Shown one piece after another: positions 1-11,202 of a stretch of 64,000 nt of DNA; position 1 is the stretch's first letter; each line of letters starts with the position of its first letter. Source of the DNA: Theobroma cacao (Eukaryota > Streptophyta > Magnoliopsida > Malvales > Malvaceae); the NCBI RefSeq assembly GCF_000208745.1, contig NC_030851.1:18149618-18213617 (forward strand). The letters are read 5' to 3'. The position numbers and the translations under genes were made by a program. The notes under the pieces were generated by a model that saw only the letters and a program-made list of their open reading frames with translations, did not search any database and was not told where the DNA came from.

Positions 1-26
1 ATATATATATATATATATATATATAT
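1..26. repeat. (AT)n microsatellite
   Basis: Thirteen uninterrupted AT units open the window; the true left end lies outside it. Confidence 0.95.
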
Positions 27-29
27 GGG

Positions 30-745
30 CCCTGTGATTTCTTACTTGTTGGAGTCAAATTTGAATCAGCTTTCGTACATTCCAACCAGCTTGCACATTT
101 TTGTCGCATATGGAGAATTGCTTATTTGATCATGAGTTTTCAGTTCTTATTAAAATTTGAAGCTTTCTATCTCTGGAGAACTGATTCTTTAATTCTAAGA
201 TATTGGTTCTTCTACAACTTGGTTCAAAGGTGACACCTTTGCACTTTTGGAGAGTCGATTCTTTTACCCCAAGGTGTTAGTTCTTTCTTATGTTCTAGTG
301 CCAAAATTTGAATTTGAGCTTAATTTTTGACGCTCCAATTTATCCAACTGTACCAACTCCTTCTTGGTCAGCAAGTTTCTGAATCTTACTTTCAGTGCTT
401 TAAGAACCGATATCTTTACCATGTAGAATTGATTCTTTGTGTTTATACTTGTGTATTTTGGTACATCCTTCACCCATAACTGACTTCTGCTTCTTGGAGA
501 ATCAATTTTTTCTTCTTCACATCTCTGCCTTCTACATTCTGTTCTCTTAATATCGATTCTTGCTCTCTGAGGTGTCGGTTCTTCCCAATTCTTGAAGCTT
601 CTGTCTTCCAAGAACTAACTTCTTCTTTTCTCAAAATTGATTTTTCACTGTTTATGTTTGCTTAAAAACTAACTTATCCCATCTTCAGAATTGATCCTTC
701 CTGTGGCAAAGAAATAAATTTGCTTTCTTCTTATTTAAGATTCAA
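30..745 (-). repeat. SIRE-like (copia) LTR fragment
   Basis: Read on the minus strand this stretch matches about 27420-28200 almost throughout, with the same order of short landmarks (for example TTCCAACCAGCTTGCACA at 80-97 against its reverse complement near 28130). It carries repeated degenerate AGAATCGATTCT words. No coding similarity. The assignment to a SIRE-like LTR rests on the better preserved copy at 27388-28764. The AT repeat cuts it on the left and an Athila-like LTR end follows on the right. Confidence 0.6.
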
Positions 746-819
746 GTATTTGTTGGAGTAAGATCTTTGTGGATTGATGTGATTGTGTAAAGCATGGATT
801 TTAAAAATTTCTTTTATAA

Positions 820-1016
820 AGGAAGCAACCAATCCAATTAGCTAGTTTTAGTTTCTTTATATTTTTCCTTAATTTAAGATTTGTGTTTGGATAATATTAA
901 ATTGTGTTAATTTTAGTACTTAGCAAAATTTTGATAATAAATCCTCGTGGAAACAATACTCTACTCTTCATTATATTACTTGTTAGTGATACATGCATTT
1001 GCATGATAAATTCAAC
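820..1016 (+). repeat. Athila-like LTR 3' end
   Basis: The sequence around 895-1010 (GTGTTAATTTTAGTACTT, then CAATACTCTACTCTTCATTA) parallels 52855-52945 and, in reverse, 25190-25260. This is the typical end of plant Athila-type LTRs just before the primer-binding site. A gag follows in the same orientation. Only the 3' part of the LTR remains. Confidence 0.6.
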
Positions 1017-1027
1017 AATAAGTTTTT

Positions 1028-1045
1028 TGACATCGTTGTCGAGGA
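1028..1045 (+). other. Degenerate primer-binding site (tRNA-Asp type)
   Basis: TGACATCGTTGTCGAGGA resembles the Athila/Tat primer-binding site TGGCGCCGTTGCCGGGGA, complementary to the tRNA-Asp 3' end. Nearly all differences are C-to-T or G-to-A transitions. It sits between the LTR end and gag, as expected. Confidence 0.6.
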
Positions 1046-1350
1046 TTGTTGTACTAATTTTTGTTAATATAAATACCAAGCAATTTTAGTCTTAATTCAA
1101 ACTTTCTTTTTCTTTATTTTCAAGTGTTTGTGGTCGTTGTATGCAAAGAGTTAGAAATTTGGAAATTGTTCCATTTGATTCAGAAATCGAGTAAACTTTT
1201 TAAAGACTTCAAAGGGAGAATTTACAAGCTTCAACTCACAACCAAACAGTGGTTGAAGAAAAAAACGCTAAGTCTTTGCGAGAATATGTTGTTCCTCTTG
1301 TGCAGGATTTTCACTCTAGCATCCGAAGACCTACTATTTAAGCAAACAAC

Positions 1351-2490
1351 TTCGAGATCAAGCCCACAATCATTCAAATGATTCAAACTTCAGTGCAATT
1401 TGGCGAGTTACCTAATGATGATCCGAATGCTCATATTGTGAATTTCTTGGAGATTTACGATACTTTTAAGCATAATAGGGTCTTAAAAGATGCTATTAGA
1501 TTAAGGCTCTTTCTTTTTTCTCTGTGAGACAAGGCAAAGATTTGGTTGAATTCTCTTATGGCTGGTTCTATCTCTACTTAGGATGATTTGGCTCAGAAAT
1601 TTTTAGCTAAGTTCTTTCCACCAGCTAAAACAGCGAAGATGCGGAATGACATCACATCTTTTGTGCAATTGGATTCAAAATCATTGTATGAAGCTTGGGA
1701 GAGATACAAGGATTTACTTAAAAGATGTCTTCACCATGGGTTACTGAAATGGCTATAAGTATAAACTTTCTACAATGGATTGTTAAGTCTAATCAGAACC
1801 ACTATTGATGCTACAGCAGGTGGAGCGTTAATGGGAAAATCTATAGATGAGGCATATGATTTGTTAGAAAAAATGGCTTCCAATAACTATCAATGGCCAC
1901 TTGAGAGATTGGTGCCAAGGAAGGTTGCAAGTGTTCATGAGCTAGATGCAATTACTGCTCTAACTGCACAAGTAGTTGCATTGTCTAAGAAATTTGACAC
2001 TATAAGTGTTCATGTTGTTCAGAGCCCATTTGTAACATGTGAACTAAATGGGGAAGGGCATGCTAGTAATCATTGTCCTACTAATATTGAGTCAGTGCAA
2101 TATGTTGGAAATTACAATGGGCAATAGAATAATCCCTATTCCAACAATTTTAATCTAGCTAGAGAAATCACCCTAATTTCTCATAAAGCAACACTCAAGG
2201 ACCTTCATCTTCAACAAAGCTAGCTTTTCCTCTTAGATTTCCACCACAAGCTAAAACTCCTATGCTTGAGAAGAAGCCATTTGTTGAATAACTGTTCATG
2301 CAATACATGACAAAGAATGATGCAATAATCTAGAGTTAAGCAACATCCCTTTGAAATCTTGAGACATAAATGGGTCAGCTTGCTAATGCCAACAATTGGC
2401 CTTAAGGAACTTTACCGAGTGACATTGAAACCAATCCCAAAAGAGAAGTAACAGAGCAATGCAAGGCAATTACTAGCTTTTCGAAATTGG
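1351..2490 (+). pseudogene. Athila-type gag pseudogene
   Basis: Frame 1 gives recognisable Athila/Ty3-gypsy Gag capsid segments: [12 protein letters not shown] at 1351, [14 protein letters not shown] at 1441, DLAQKFLAKFFPPAKTAK about 1585, YEAWERYKDLLKRC about 1690, ALMGKSIDEAYDLLEKMASN about 1825, and the late motif MGQLANANNWP about 2370 followed by LPSDIETNPKREVTEQCKAI. In-frame stops occur at about 1528 (expected CGA), 1579 (expected TGG), 1756 (expected CAA) and 2125. Gag would package element RNA; this copy cannot be translated. No protease or polymerase follows, so the element is truncated near 2490. Lineage is a family-level judgement from remembered conserved segments. Confidence 0.8.
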
Positions 2491-2499
2491 TACAAATAA

Positions 2500-3510
2500 T
2501 CAAAAGTATTTAAGACTTAATGAATGCTTAAAAGAATAAATTAATGATGTTGAGTGTTTGGTGTTGTTTTCTCCTTTTGGAATGATTATCTCAGACTTTT
2601 CAACCTTCAAAATAGATAGGAAACTTCAATTCATATGTTTGAAGACATTTGGAGTTGTAATGGAGCATTAAATGCAAAAACTAGCTGTAAGACTCGTTTT
2701 TCTCACACATTCTATCTTAAGGTCTCGATACTTGGCTTAAGGTCTCTATTCATTCTTTCTAGGCTTCACTATGTATCGAGACTATTGGTGGAGGTCTCAA
2801 TACTTCTTACGAGTAGACTTACTAACTTTGAATAAGGTTTCAATACCTCCTTTGGTGGTCTCGATACCTTGAAAAGCCAAAGTGCTTCTATTTCAGGATG
2901 CCTTAATACCCTTGGCACTCATCTCAATACTTGGACCTTTTGTATTTGAATTTTTGCTCTTAGGTTGTCTAGGTGTTGATACCTTGGTCACATGTCTCGA
3001 TACCTTAGTCCTTTGTTTCAAAGGTTTGCTCTCAAGTTGGCTAAGTCTTGATACTTCAATAAGGAGTCTTGACACTAGCCTTAAAGCATTTCCCATTTTT
3101 ATTTTCTATTTGACAAGGTTTCCATACTCCATAAGAAAGTCTTGATATATTGATGATTTTTTAAATGAGGTATCGAGACTTTAAATAGAAGTCTCGATAC
3201 GTGCCATATATAAGTCCAATTTTGCAAGCTTTTCAAGTCTTTTCTTGAATGAAACCTTAGCCATTTATATGTGAAAGTTCAAAAGATTTTTAAGGAGTTT
3301 TTAAAACTTTTAACTCACGATTTTTATCATTTCAAAATAGGATTAAAAGTAAAGTTAACATGGTCTACTCTCATAAGTGCATGACGAAGTTAGATGTTGG
3401 CTTTATTGTATCCTTAAGACTATTTGCATAACTCTCATTTTGCATACTGAGTGATGGACGCAAAATAAGTCTTAAAGATAGCATTTACAAAAACACGCCT
3501 CGGAGTCAAT
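2500..3510. repeat. LTR fragment with GTCTCGATACC word cluster
   Basis: No coding similarity. Between 2720 and 3205 the word GTCTCGATACCTT, or a close variant, recurs many times on both strands. At 3170-3181 and 3189-3200 two copies face each other as a perfect 12-bp inverted repeat with a 7-base loop. The same words occur in the LTRs at 43570-43620 and 49720-49890. Family uncertain. Confidence 0.5.
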
Positions 3511-4204
3511 TTTGTTGGTTCCTTTGAATTCCAAATAAACCCTATTTGCACCAACATAAAGAAGTGGTATGGAGAGATATTCGAAAAGGGAGAAAGAAAG
3601 GAAAGATGTGCGAAAGAGACAAAGAGAAAAGAAAGGAGGAGAAAAAGAAAAGGTAAAGAAAGGGAGGTGATGGATCTAGCCTTTCGATGCTAATCTAGTG
3701 TTTGTAGACTACAATACAAAAAAGAAGCAAGTCAAAGAGAGAAAAATGGAGAAAAACTTTAAGATAGAGAAAATGAGAGAAATATGAGAAAGAAAAAGAA
3801 AAATGAGAGATTTAGAAAAAAAAGGAAAAGAAAAAAATAAGTTTTAATTTTTCATAATTAAAAAAAGTTCCATGTCAATTTTTTAATTTTTATATTATTA
3901 AATTTATTATTTTATTAAAAAGAAATATTCTTTTTATTAAAAAAATTACTAAAGAGTATGAATAGCTAGATTTATTGAAGGGATGATATCATATTAAAAT
4001 TTACATTAAAAAATAAGAATATTAAACTTGCATTTTTATACATAAAAGTAAATTCGGAAATTAATATCACATTCTCGGTAAACTGCTTATAAATCTAACA
4101 TTGCAATATTATTTTCTCAATATTTGAATAAGTACTTTCTCATATATACCAAACACTGTAATGTTATTTTGTTGGCAATCACATTTCATTGTAAAGCACC
4201 TAAT
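3511..4204. other. AT-rich and purine-rich gap
   Basis: About 3560-3850 is dominated by A and G (GAAAGAAAGGAAAG-type), then an A/T-rich stretch. No gene, tRNA or recognisable element seen. Confidence 0.6.
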
Positions 4205-6055
4205 TGTTGGGATGAGCCTTGTAGCCAATTGGGATTGGTTAAGGCTTGATTCCAATCATGCAATAGTATCATTCATGTTGAATGATTAGAGATTTTCCTT
4301 CATCAATAAGGCATCAATTATAATTACTTATAAGTCTAATTGAATGAAGTCCATGAGATTAATATGGCTTTTAAAGGAACTGTAATGGGTTGCAGTTATG
4401 AGATCCTTACGCATCAAAGCATAATCTCAAAATGTTCCTAGTTAATGTATCATTGAGACTGGACATCAATGATGCTTAAAGACTAGTATATTCTATGTTT
4501 CTTACTTTGGAAGTAAGCAATCGATCTCATAGATTGAAGTATAGAGATACTTGGAACTAGAATATAAGTGCTTACCTTGGAGAGCAAGTTCACTAAACAT
4601 GACTCGCCATGAGAAGTGCATTTGGTAATACACTCCAATGTTTATGCAACACTTCTCATATGTCAGTCGTGTAAATATTTCCTAGACTTGGGATACCAAG
4701 TTGTTTTATATGTGGAGTGCTATGCTTTCATTTCATCCCTACGGGTGCCTAACTAAGGATGCAAAAACATGATGCTTTTGGGTATAGTATGAAACATGTG
4801 AAGGCAAATGAGTGGTCAAGAGAGGAATCATCACCTCAAGTGTTTTATAAGACATATCCTATCAGTTCTTGGTTAACATTAGTTTATTGAAGTCCTTGAC
4901 CAAGGTGACATGGAGATTATGAAAAAAAAGGTTTCATAACTCTCTATAAAGCTAATGCTATAATTGCAGGAACAAATATGGTGATCAATAAGAGTAGACA
5001 CTGTACCAAGCTCTTATCATCTTTAGGATATATGATGAGGGAATAAATTACACCGATAGACTGTACACTGAAAGGTTGTTAAAGAACCCTTTGACTCTCC
5101 TAACAATTGAGTGGCCATGATGTATTACTAGATGTCAATCTTGGTCTATGGAATTGATTATAAATAAATTGATTGAAATTTATATTAATTAATTCATTCA
5201 TTAATCAATTTCATTGCCAACATATTGGGAACCTAATGGGTCACACACAATGATTGCATTTGAATTAAATTGGGAGAGTGATGATTTAAGTTAAACTTAA
5301 ATCACATGCTAGGTAATTAACTTCTATAAACTTAATTAAAAAAGTTTAATTAAGTTTTAGACATAATTATAAATAGTTATAATTATAAGGCCTTGATTGC
5401 AAAACATAAAGGAAATTAATTTTGATTTTAATTTTCAAGGACTTAATTAAAAGAGTTTAATTAAGTAATGGACCCAATATTATAATGTGTTATAATATTG
5501 AGGGCTTAATTGCAAAATTAAAGTTATTTTAACCTAATTATATAAGTCACCTTTTAACTATTTTCCATATGAGAATTTTTCATAATTGAAGAAAACCTAG
5601 TTTTTGTCAGAAAAAGAAAAGCGTTTTCTCTCTTTGCCACCACTCCTTTTGTGTGAAAGAGAAAATTGCTTATGAAGCAATTTTCAAGAGAGGTTCGGCT
5701 AAGATTGTGAAAAGAGAAAAGAACAATTGTTGTCCTTTTTGCTAATACAAAATATAGTTAAAAACTCCCTCCTTTGTTGAAAGTTCAAGTGCAATCGTGT
5801 GTATTACCATTGGAGACCAAACACTTGATTGGCTAGGGTTTTTTCTCTTTGCAGTGTTCGTGGGATTGCTTCGAGAAGTGCCATTGTGATTACGAAATTA
5901 CTGGACAAGGTAACTTTCTGAATAATAATTTATTTTGTTCGTTTATATGCTAAATATGATTCATGGGTGGAGGCATGTTTTGGTTATTTAGTTAAAAGTT
6001 TTAATTTTCTTTCCGCTGCGTATTTTGAGTATGCCGTTCATAGCTAAACCCATCA
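4205..6055 (+). mobile_element. Copia-like solo LTR (copy A)
   Basis: Starts TGTTGGGATGAGCC and ends near CCGTTCATAGCTAAACCCATCA. It is flanked by CTAAT (4200-4204) and CTAAC (6056-6060), a 5-bp target duplication with one change. Near its end is TTTCCGCTGCG (6010-6020), common at the 3' end of plant copia LTRs. The central part is closely similar to about 31060-32520 (same strand) and about 60700-62300 (opposite strand). No primer site, gag or pol follows, so it is a solo LTR left by recombination between two LTRs. Confidence 0.7.
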
Positions 6056-6227
6056 CTAACACCTCAAAATATTATTAAAGATAAAATACCTCAACCCCCA
6101 AGTTTTAATTATAATTCCATGCGAGTCAATTAGTATTTGAAATAAACAGTCTACTCCAAACATATAAATGACATTAATATGATAAAAGTAAAATGTCCAA
6201 TATATCGTTCTTTTTCTTTTCTTTTAG

Positions 6228-6488
6228 GCTCCCTGGCAACACTCCCTTACGCCCGCAGCCACCCCGCTATAGGATCTGGCTAGGGAATGCTAGATCCAAC
6301 CGAATCTCCCCAATGGGGAGCATGGCCCCTAAAAGAGCACTGACCTTAAAGGAGCGCAATCTAAGGTCGTGCTTTTCCGCTGTTGGTAGACACTCCCTTA
6401 GGGGTAGGGAAGCACGCTACCCTCTGGCCAGCCGGCACTCCCTAGGCTCCCCTCTGACCACGAGGTGGTTGACTGGCGAGAGGAAAAG
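6228..6488 (+). other. GC-rich hairpin-dense island, exon-like edges
   Basis: A sharply bounded GC-rich block in AT-rich DNA. It holds consecutive stem-loops: 6272-6280 with 6289-6297 (9 pairs, one G-T); 6306-6311 with 6315-6320 (CTCCCC/GGGGAG); 6332-6348 with 6362-6376 (15 pairs with two single-base bulges); 6402-6407 with 6417-6422 (GGGTAG/CTACCC); 6457-6461 with 6465-6469 (ACCAC/GTGGT), the last enclosed by CCTCT/AGAGG at 6451-6455 and 6479-6483. It is preceded by a pyrimidine run plus AG (6206-6227) and followed by AG|GTAGAG, mimicking an internal exon of 261 bp, and a frame stays open through it (6193-6492). The predicted peptide has no family I recognise. It could be a structured non-coding RNA, a captured gene fragment, or part of a non-autonomous transposon. 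Confidence 0.45.
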
Positions 6489-7163
6489 GTAGAGATTTTT
6501 TTTTGTATAGGAGAGAAAAAAATTATAATTTATATAGTTTGGTAATTTTTAAAATTAATAAAAAATTTATCCAAATAATATTACCAAGTCATCATACTAA
6601 CAAAAATATTAAAGGTTGATTAACAGTTGGACTTGTGTATCCAATGAAAGATATTCTTTTGGTATGGATAATAATGGACTTGTATAAAATTATAACTAAA
6701 ACTTAAAAAGATTAGGAAATTTCACCCTATTATTACTAGTTTCCTTTAATAATGTTTCATATTTTATAGTAGAATTGTATCATTTACAAAAATTAGATGG
6801 TGAATAAATGCTGTTGATATTTTTATGTCATTCATTCTTAGATTATTAACAAGCAAAAATCATGATAAAGAATAGAATAGGCAAGCTTTTTGTAGCAAAA
6901 ACGACCGCTGGGATTGGCGTTTCAGGTTCAAAACTTTCGTCTGAGCCGAACCTGAACATCTTTTTGCGTTTGCATCCAAATGCCGCCCTTCACTTTATCC
7001 ATCGATGACTGATGAGTGTCTGACTCCCAGCAGCAGGCAGCAATAGAGGCGTCCGTCAGTCGTCAGCCAAACACCCTCTAACTCTAATGGCGCCTTCACC
7101 ATAAAAACAACACCAAATCCCCTACCTCCCTCTCCACAGACTCAACAATCAAAACCATCGAAA
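6489..7163 (+). promoter_or_regulatory. NUP54 upstream region
   Basis: AT-rich to about 6880, then more balanced base composition up to the NUP54 start codon, consistent with a proximal promoter and 5' untranslated region. No clear TATA box picked out. No other gene seen. Confidence 0.4.
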
Positions 7164-10155
7164 ATGTTCGGAGCTCAAGCTTCCAGTTCCGCCTTCGGCG
7201 CTCCTTCTTCAACGCTCTCGTTTGGCACTCCCTCTTCCACTCCTGCCTTCGGCACTCCCTCTTCCACGACGGCGTTTGGAACTCCGTCTTCGACTCCTGG
7301 TTTTGGTACTCCGTCCTCGACGCCGGCGTTTGGGACTCCTTCAACGCCATCTTTCGCTACAGGTTTTGGCGGCTCCTCTCTTTTCTCCTCTCCGTTCTCT
7401 TCTCAAACGCAACAGCAACAGACTCCGTTATTTCAACAACAACAACCAACTGCAGCCGTAGCAGCACCTTCTGGTGGTTTCGGATTCCAGACTCCGTCAT
7501 CCACTCCTCTCCACAATGCTCAATTGACAACCCAAATGGCTCCCGTCGCTCCTCTCCCTTTCTCTCTCGCTGATCGTGATATTCAAGTACTCTCTCTCTC
7601 TCATATATAAATTTAAACCCTAACTTCAGATCACTTTCAGTTATAGTATAATTGATTGTTATGTTTGATTGTTAGGCCATTGTGGATGCTTACAAGGAGG
7701 AGCCTGGGAACCCAAAGTATGCTTTCAAGGTTTGTTTTCTTCCAATGCTTAATTCAAATTTTAATTGTTTTTAATTCAAATTGAGAGGAAGAACAGTTGT
7801 AATTTTGTTATTCTGAAGCCTCATTATTATTGCTTCCTTTGGTTATATAACGGTTTGAAATGTGTATATCAAATCATTATTTTTGTTGATTTCTTTTTTC
7901 ATTTCAATGCAACCGAATAAAGTATTGAGGGTTTTATGTGGTTCGCATGATCTATTGATGGTTAAATTAAATCTTGTGCAGCATTTGTTGTTTAGTGTAA
8001 TAGATGCGCAGTCCAGGGGGAAGCCGGCTGGTGTATCAGATGTAAGTTTATTAGCATTTCCTTCTGCAATTGTTGGTTTTTACCACTAATTTTCTCTTCT
8101 TTTTTTGTTGGGTTTATCAAGTTCCTCTAAGGTTGGATGATAGTTTACATTTGTAGATCATGTGGGCGGAAGCTATGGCGAAACTGGAGGGTATGGAGAG
8201 TGCTGATCGAGAAAGACTCTGGCCTCAGCTTGTTCAGGGTTTTAAGGATCTTTCACAGCGGTTGAAGGTAATTATTTGTTGTAGTTCGAGATGTGGAGAG
8301 TGATTTTTCTTCATTAATTTGTTACTTTGAATTGTTATGGTCCAGAATATCTTCATTAGTAAGGGATGCTGATAGCTATTGTGTGCATGGATATAAGATT
8401 TTGACACTAGTAATATGATGATGTTTATTCAGTTGGAACTTTTCCTGATATAACTAATTAAAGAGAAGAATCTCTTGTACAGCTGTCCGTTTGCATGGCC
8501 AAACTGATGGAATTTTGTTGTTGGTACCTCTGGATTTAAGAAACAGCATGGAACCTTGAAAGATACTCAATACGAATAAAATTAAGTAGATTTATATGCA
8601 AGGAAATTAGAAAGTAGAGCTCTTACTACTCTGGCAGGACATTGTAGTTAGTGTGTTATTATTTTTGTTGGTAGCATTTGGAAGAAAAGGTGGTGAATGT
8701 GGTCAAATGTACATTTGATTTCATACTTTTGAAGTTTTACAAGTACCTAAACATACCCCAGGCTTGGTCTTTCTTATGACTGCATTTTCAGTTTTCATTC
8801 ATTGTATTTTGTGAGTGGCCTCTGTTGGCTGAACTCTTGAAATTTTGTATTGCTGTGGCAGCTACAAGATGAAGTCATCCTTTCAGATGCTGAGAGATTG
8901 CGAATGACACGGAGCAATGTAAAAATGGTAATGTGTACTCCATTAATCTCTGTGCATCATTGTTTAAAGTATGTTTTCACATTCTTTTCCTTTTGCAGCT
9001 TCAAAGGCATTTTCAAGCTGAAACTCTTCCATGGATCCAGAGAATGAGACAGAAGGAGCAAAGCCTTCAAAGGCGCCTCTTAAAGGTTGGAACAAATTAT
9101 GTTATATAGTTTAGTATCAATTAGAAATGATTGGCATGAACATAGGCAATTATCGGAAACATAATTTTGTTGAGCTGAACATCCATTCTTCATGTTTTCT
9201 GATTTTCCGATACTCTGCCCCCCATCACAGAACCCAACAAATAAATGAATAGATAAATAAAATGGAAAAGGAAAATAGAATCTGCTTGATTCAAGGCTGC
9301 TAATTACAACTGACTCAGGTGTGTGGGTCAGTCTGGACATGGCATTAACCATTAACTTTTGGGTGTACTTATTTTTATTTTTATCGTTGTATGGTGGCCT
9401 AAAGATGATGAGAATAGTGGAAGCATTGGAGGGTAAGGGTTGCCGGTTGCCTTTAATGAAAGGGGAAGTTGAATTGGCTGAGAAGTTGGCTGCAATAACT
9501 AGACAGGCTAGTCTTCCTTTCCTCTGATTCTCTTATTTTGTGTTTGCTACGCTGTTTTCAAGAGTTTGTACTGACTAGCAGATGAAATCACAGTTGAAAG
9601 GATCTGGAGCAGAACTTTCTAGGAGGGTTGAAAACTTGCACATCGTGTCTCGTGTTCAAGCAAATGCTATTGGTGCTGGAGGTTCTCTTTATCTTACAGG
9701 ATCAACTAAAATCCATGAGCAAAGTCTTGCTGAAATGCAGGAGGTAAGATTTAGCAATTTTAAGCTTTCTTGCATTATAAATATTGAAACAAGTTTTATT
9801 ACTAGCACATCTATGATAGTTGATTTGGAAAGATAGTAACCTATCATCGCTATCATTATTTTATTTTGCAATGATAATATAGATTATACTAACAACCATA
9901 ATTTATGTTCAAGTAATTGTTTACAGAATCTGCTGTTGGATTTGCACCAATTGTTCAAGATTCTTGCATGTCAGCTTTCTTTATATCAATACTTAATCTG
10001 CGGTTTGGATGATGATGAATGATTTTATTGGGGAACAGGTATTACAACAGCAGACGGAGGCCATAGCAAGGCTGGGCAATGTGTTGAAGCGAGATATCAG
10101 GGATATGGAGATAATAATGGCTGAAGACACGGATATGACAGAAGATGGGAGCTAG
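7164..10155 (+). CDS. NUP54: Nucleoporin NUP54 (FG-repeat nuclear pore protein)
   Basis: Nine coding exons: 7164-7586, 7676-7729, 7982-8041, 8157-8267, 8862-8927, 8999-9085, 9405-9506, 9582-9743, 10039-10155; 393 codons plus TAG. All junctions keep frame at phase 0. Residues 1-75 are an FG-repeat region (SFGTPSST, AFGTPSST, GFGTPSST) typical of pore-channel nucleoporins. After a Q-rich linker, about residue 140 onward is the alpha-helical NUP54 domain (DAYKEEPGNPKYAFK, LEGMESADRERLWPQLVQGF, MRIVEALEGKGCRLPLMKGE, AELSRRVENL). NUP54 pairs with NUP62 and NUP58 in the central transport channel of the nuclear pore. Length is close to plant homologues as I remember them. Eight introns are GT-AG except intron 7 (9507-9581), which starts GC. 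It converges with the glucosidase gene downstream. The gene looks intact. Confidence 0.95.
9507..9581 (+). other. NUP54: Non-canonical GC-AG intron of NUP54
   Basis: Exon 7 ends ...ITRQ at CAG|GCTAGT and exon 8 begins CAG|ATGAAATC. The nearby GT at 9510 would break the frame into exon 8, while GC use keeps the conserved protein continuous. Confidence 0.8.
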
Positions 10156-11202
10156 AATGATGATAAATCTCTGATGATTCTTTGATGTTGTTTTCAAGTT
10201 TTATAGTTGGATTAGATAGGAATTCAAAGATTGCTGTTTTCACTTTTTCTCACCAATATTCATCAGTGATGCAAGAGAGTGATGATCAATTCTATGGTCT
10301 TGGGAGTTCTAGGAACTTCCATATTGATCCTATACAAATAGGAACTTCCACCTGAGGAGGATCAAGGAGCTGGACTCCGAAGTCGGGGTTAGATGTTTTT
10401 CACTTCTAGCTCTGGGAGCACATCATGATAGTGTTAACGACTTGTATGGGTTGTTTAATATCAGCCACACCAAATTCTTTGGTCGGTCTTGATGAAGTCG
10501 ACGTAACTCTGACTTGAGTTTATTATCTATCGGTGCATAACCTGATTGGATAATATATCTATCCCCTTCCCCTTGAATATCATTTTTTATTCCAAGAAAT
10601 GAGCGTCAAGGGTGTTTATGGGCCGTGTTACCTCAAGCCTTAACCCCAACACCCTTCCATCTCTTGGGTTGAAGTTTTCAATATTGACCCTGCGCTCTGT
10701 CCAAATTATTATTGCATTAATAAAATAATATCTAAAATAAATTTTTAATATTTGAATATAAAATTCCTACGTATGGATGGGCCTCGGCTTAGCTCTCTGA
10801 GGTGTTCTGAGCCGTGCCCATTTTAATCTATAATGTTTTATTGAAAAGAATGCTTAGAGAGTTTTACCCTTCTGTACTTGGTTCAAGTTGGTCGAGGAAC
10901 TCGGAACCAATTTGAACTTGGTCAGTTTCTAAGAAAGTAAACTAAATCATATAAAAGAAAACGCATAATACAAAAAAAAAGAAAGGTAAAGTTTTAGGGA
11001 ACTTGGCTTGGCTCCCATATAAGCGATGGGCTAAAAGGCACTCTGAATGAACAATGTGCGGGGTTAAGAAGGCTTCATATCATATACCTACATATGACCA
11101 TATCTGTGACGTACAAACGCTTTAAAGGAGTAGGACTTACCTGCAGTTTAAAATTACTACTTTGTTCTACCCAAAAAAAAATTTAATTTTAATCACAATG
11201 TC
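10156..11202. other. Tail-to-tail intergenic region
   Basis: Holds the 3' untranslated regions and terminators of two convergent genes. AATAAA-like strings lie near 10725, and T-rich or A-rich stretches around 10970-10985 and 11165-11190 could serve polyadenylation on either strand. No open gene or recognisable repeat. Confidence 0.5.

Noticed and set aside
7096..7350. Minus-strand frame over NUP54 exon 1
   Set aside because: Mirror of the FG-repeat coding sequence; the repeat periodicity keeps the opposite strand open.
9510..9581. GT donor alternative for NUP54 intron 7
   Set aside because: Using GT at 9510 adds bases that break the frame into exon 8 and the conserved NUP54 sequence.
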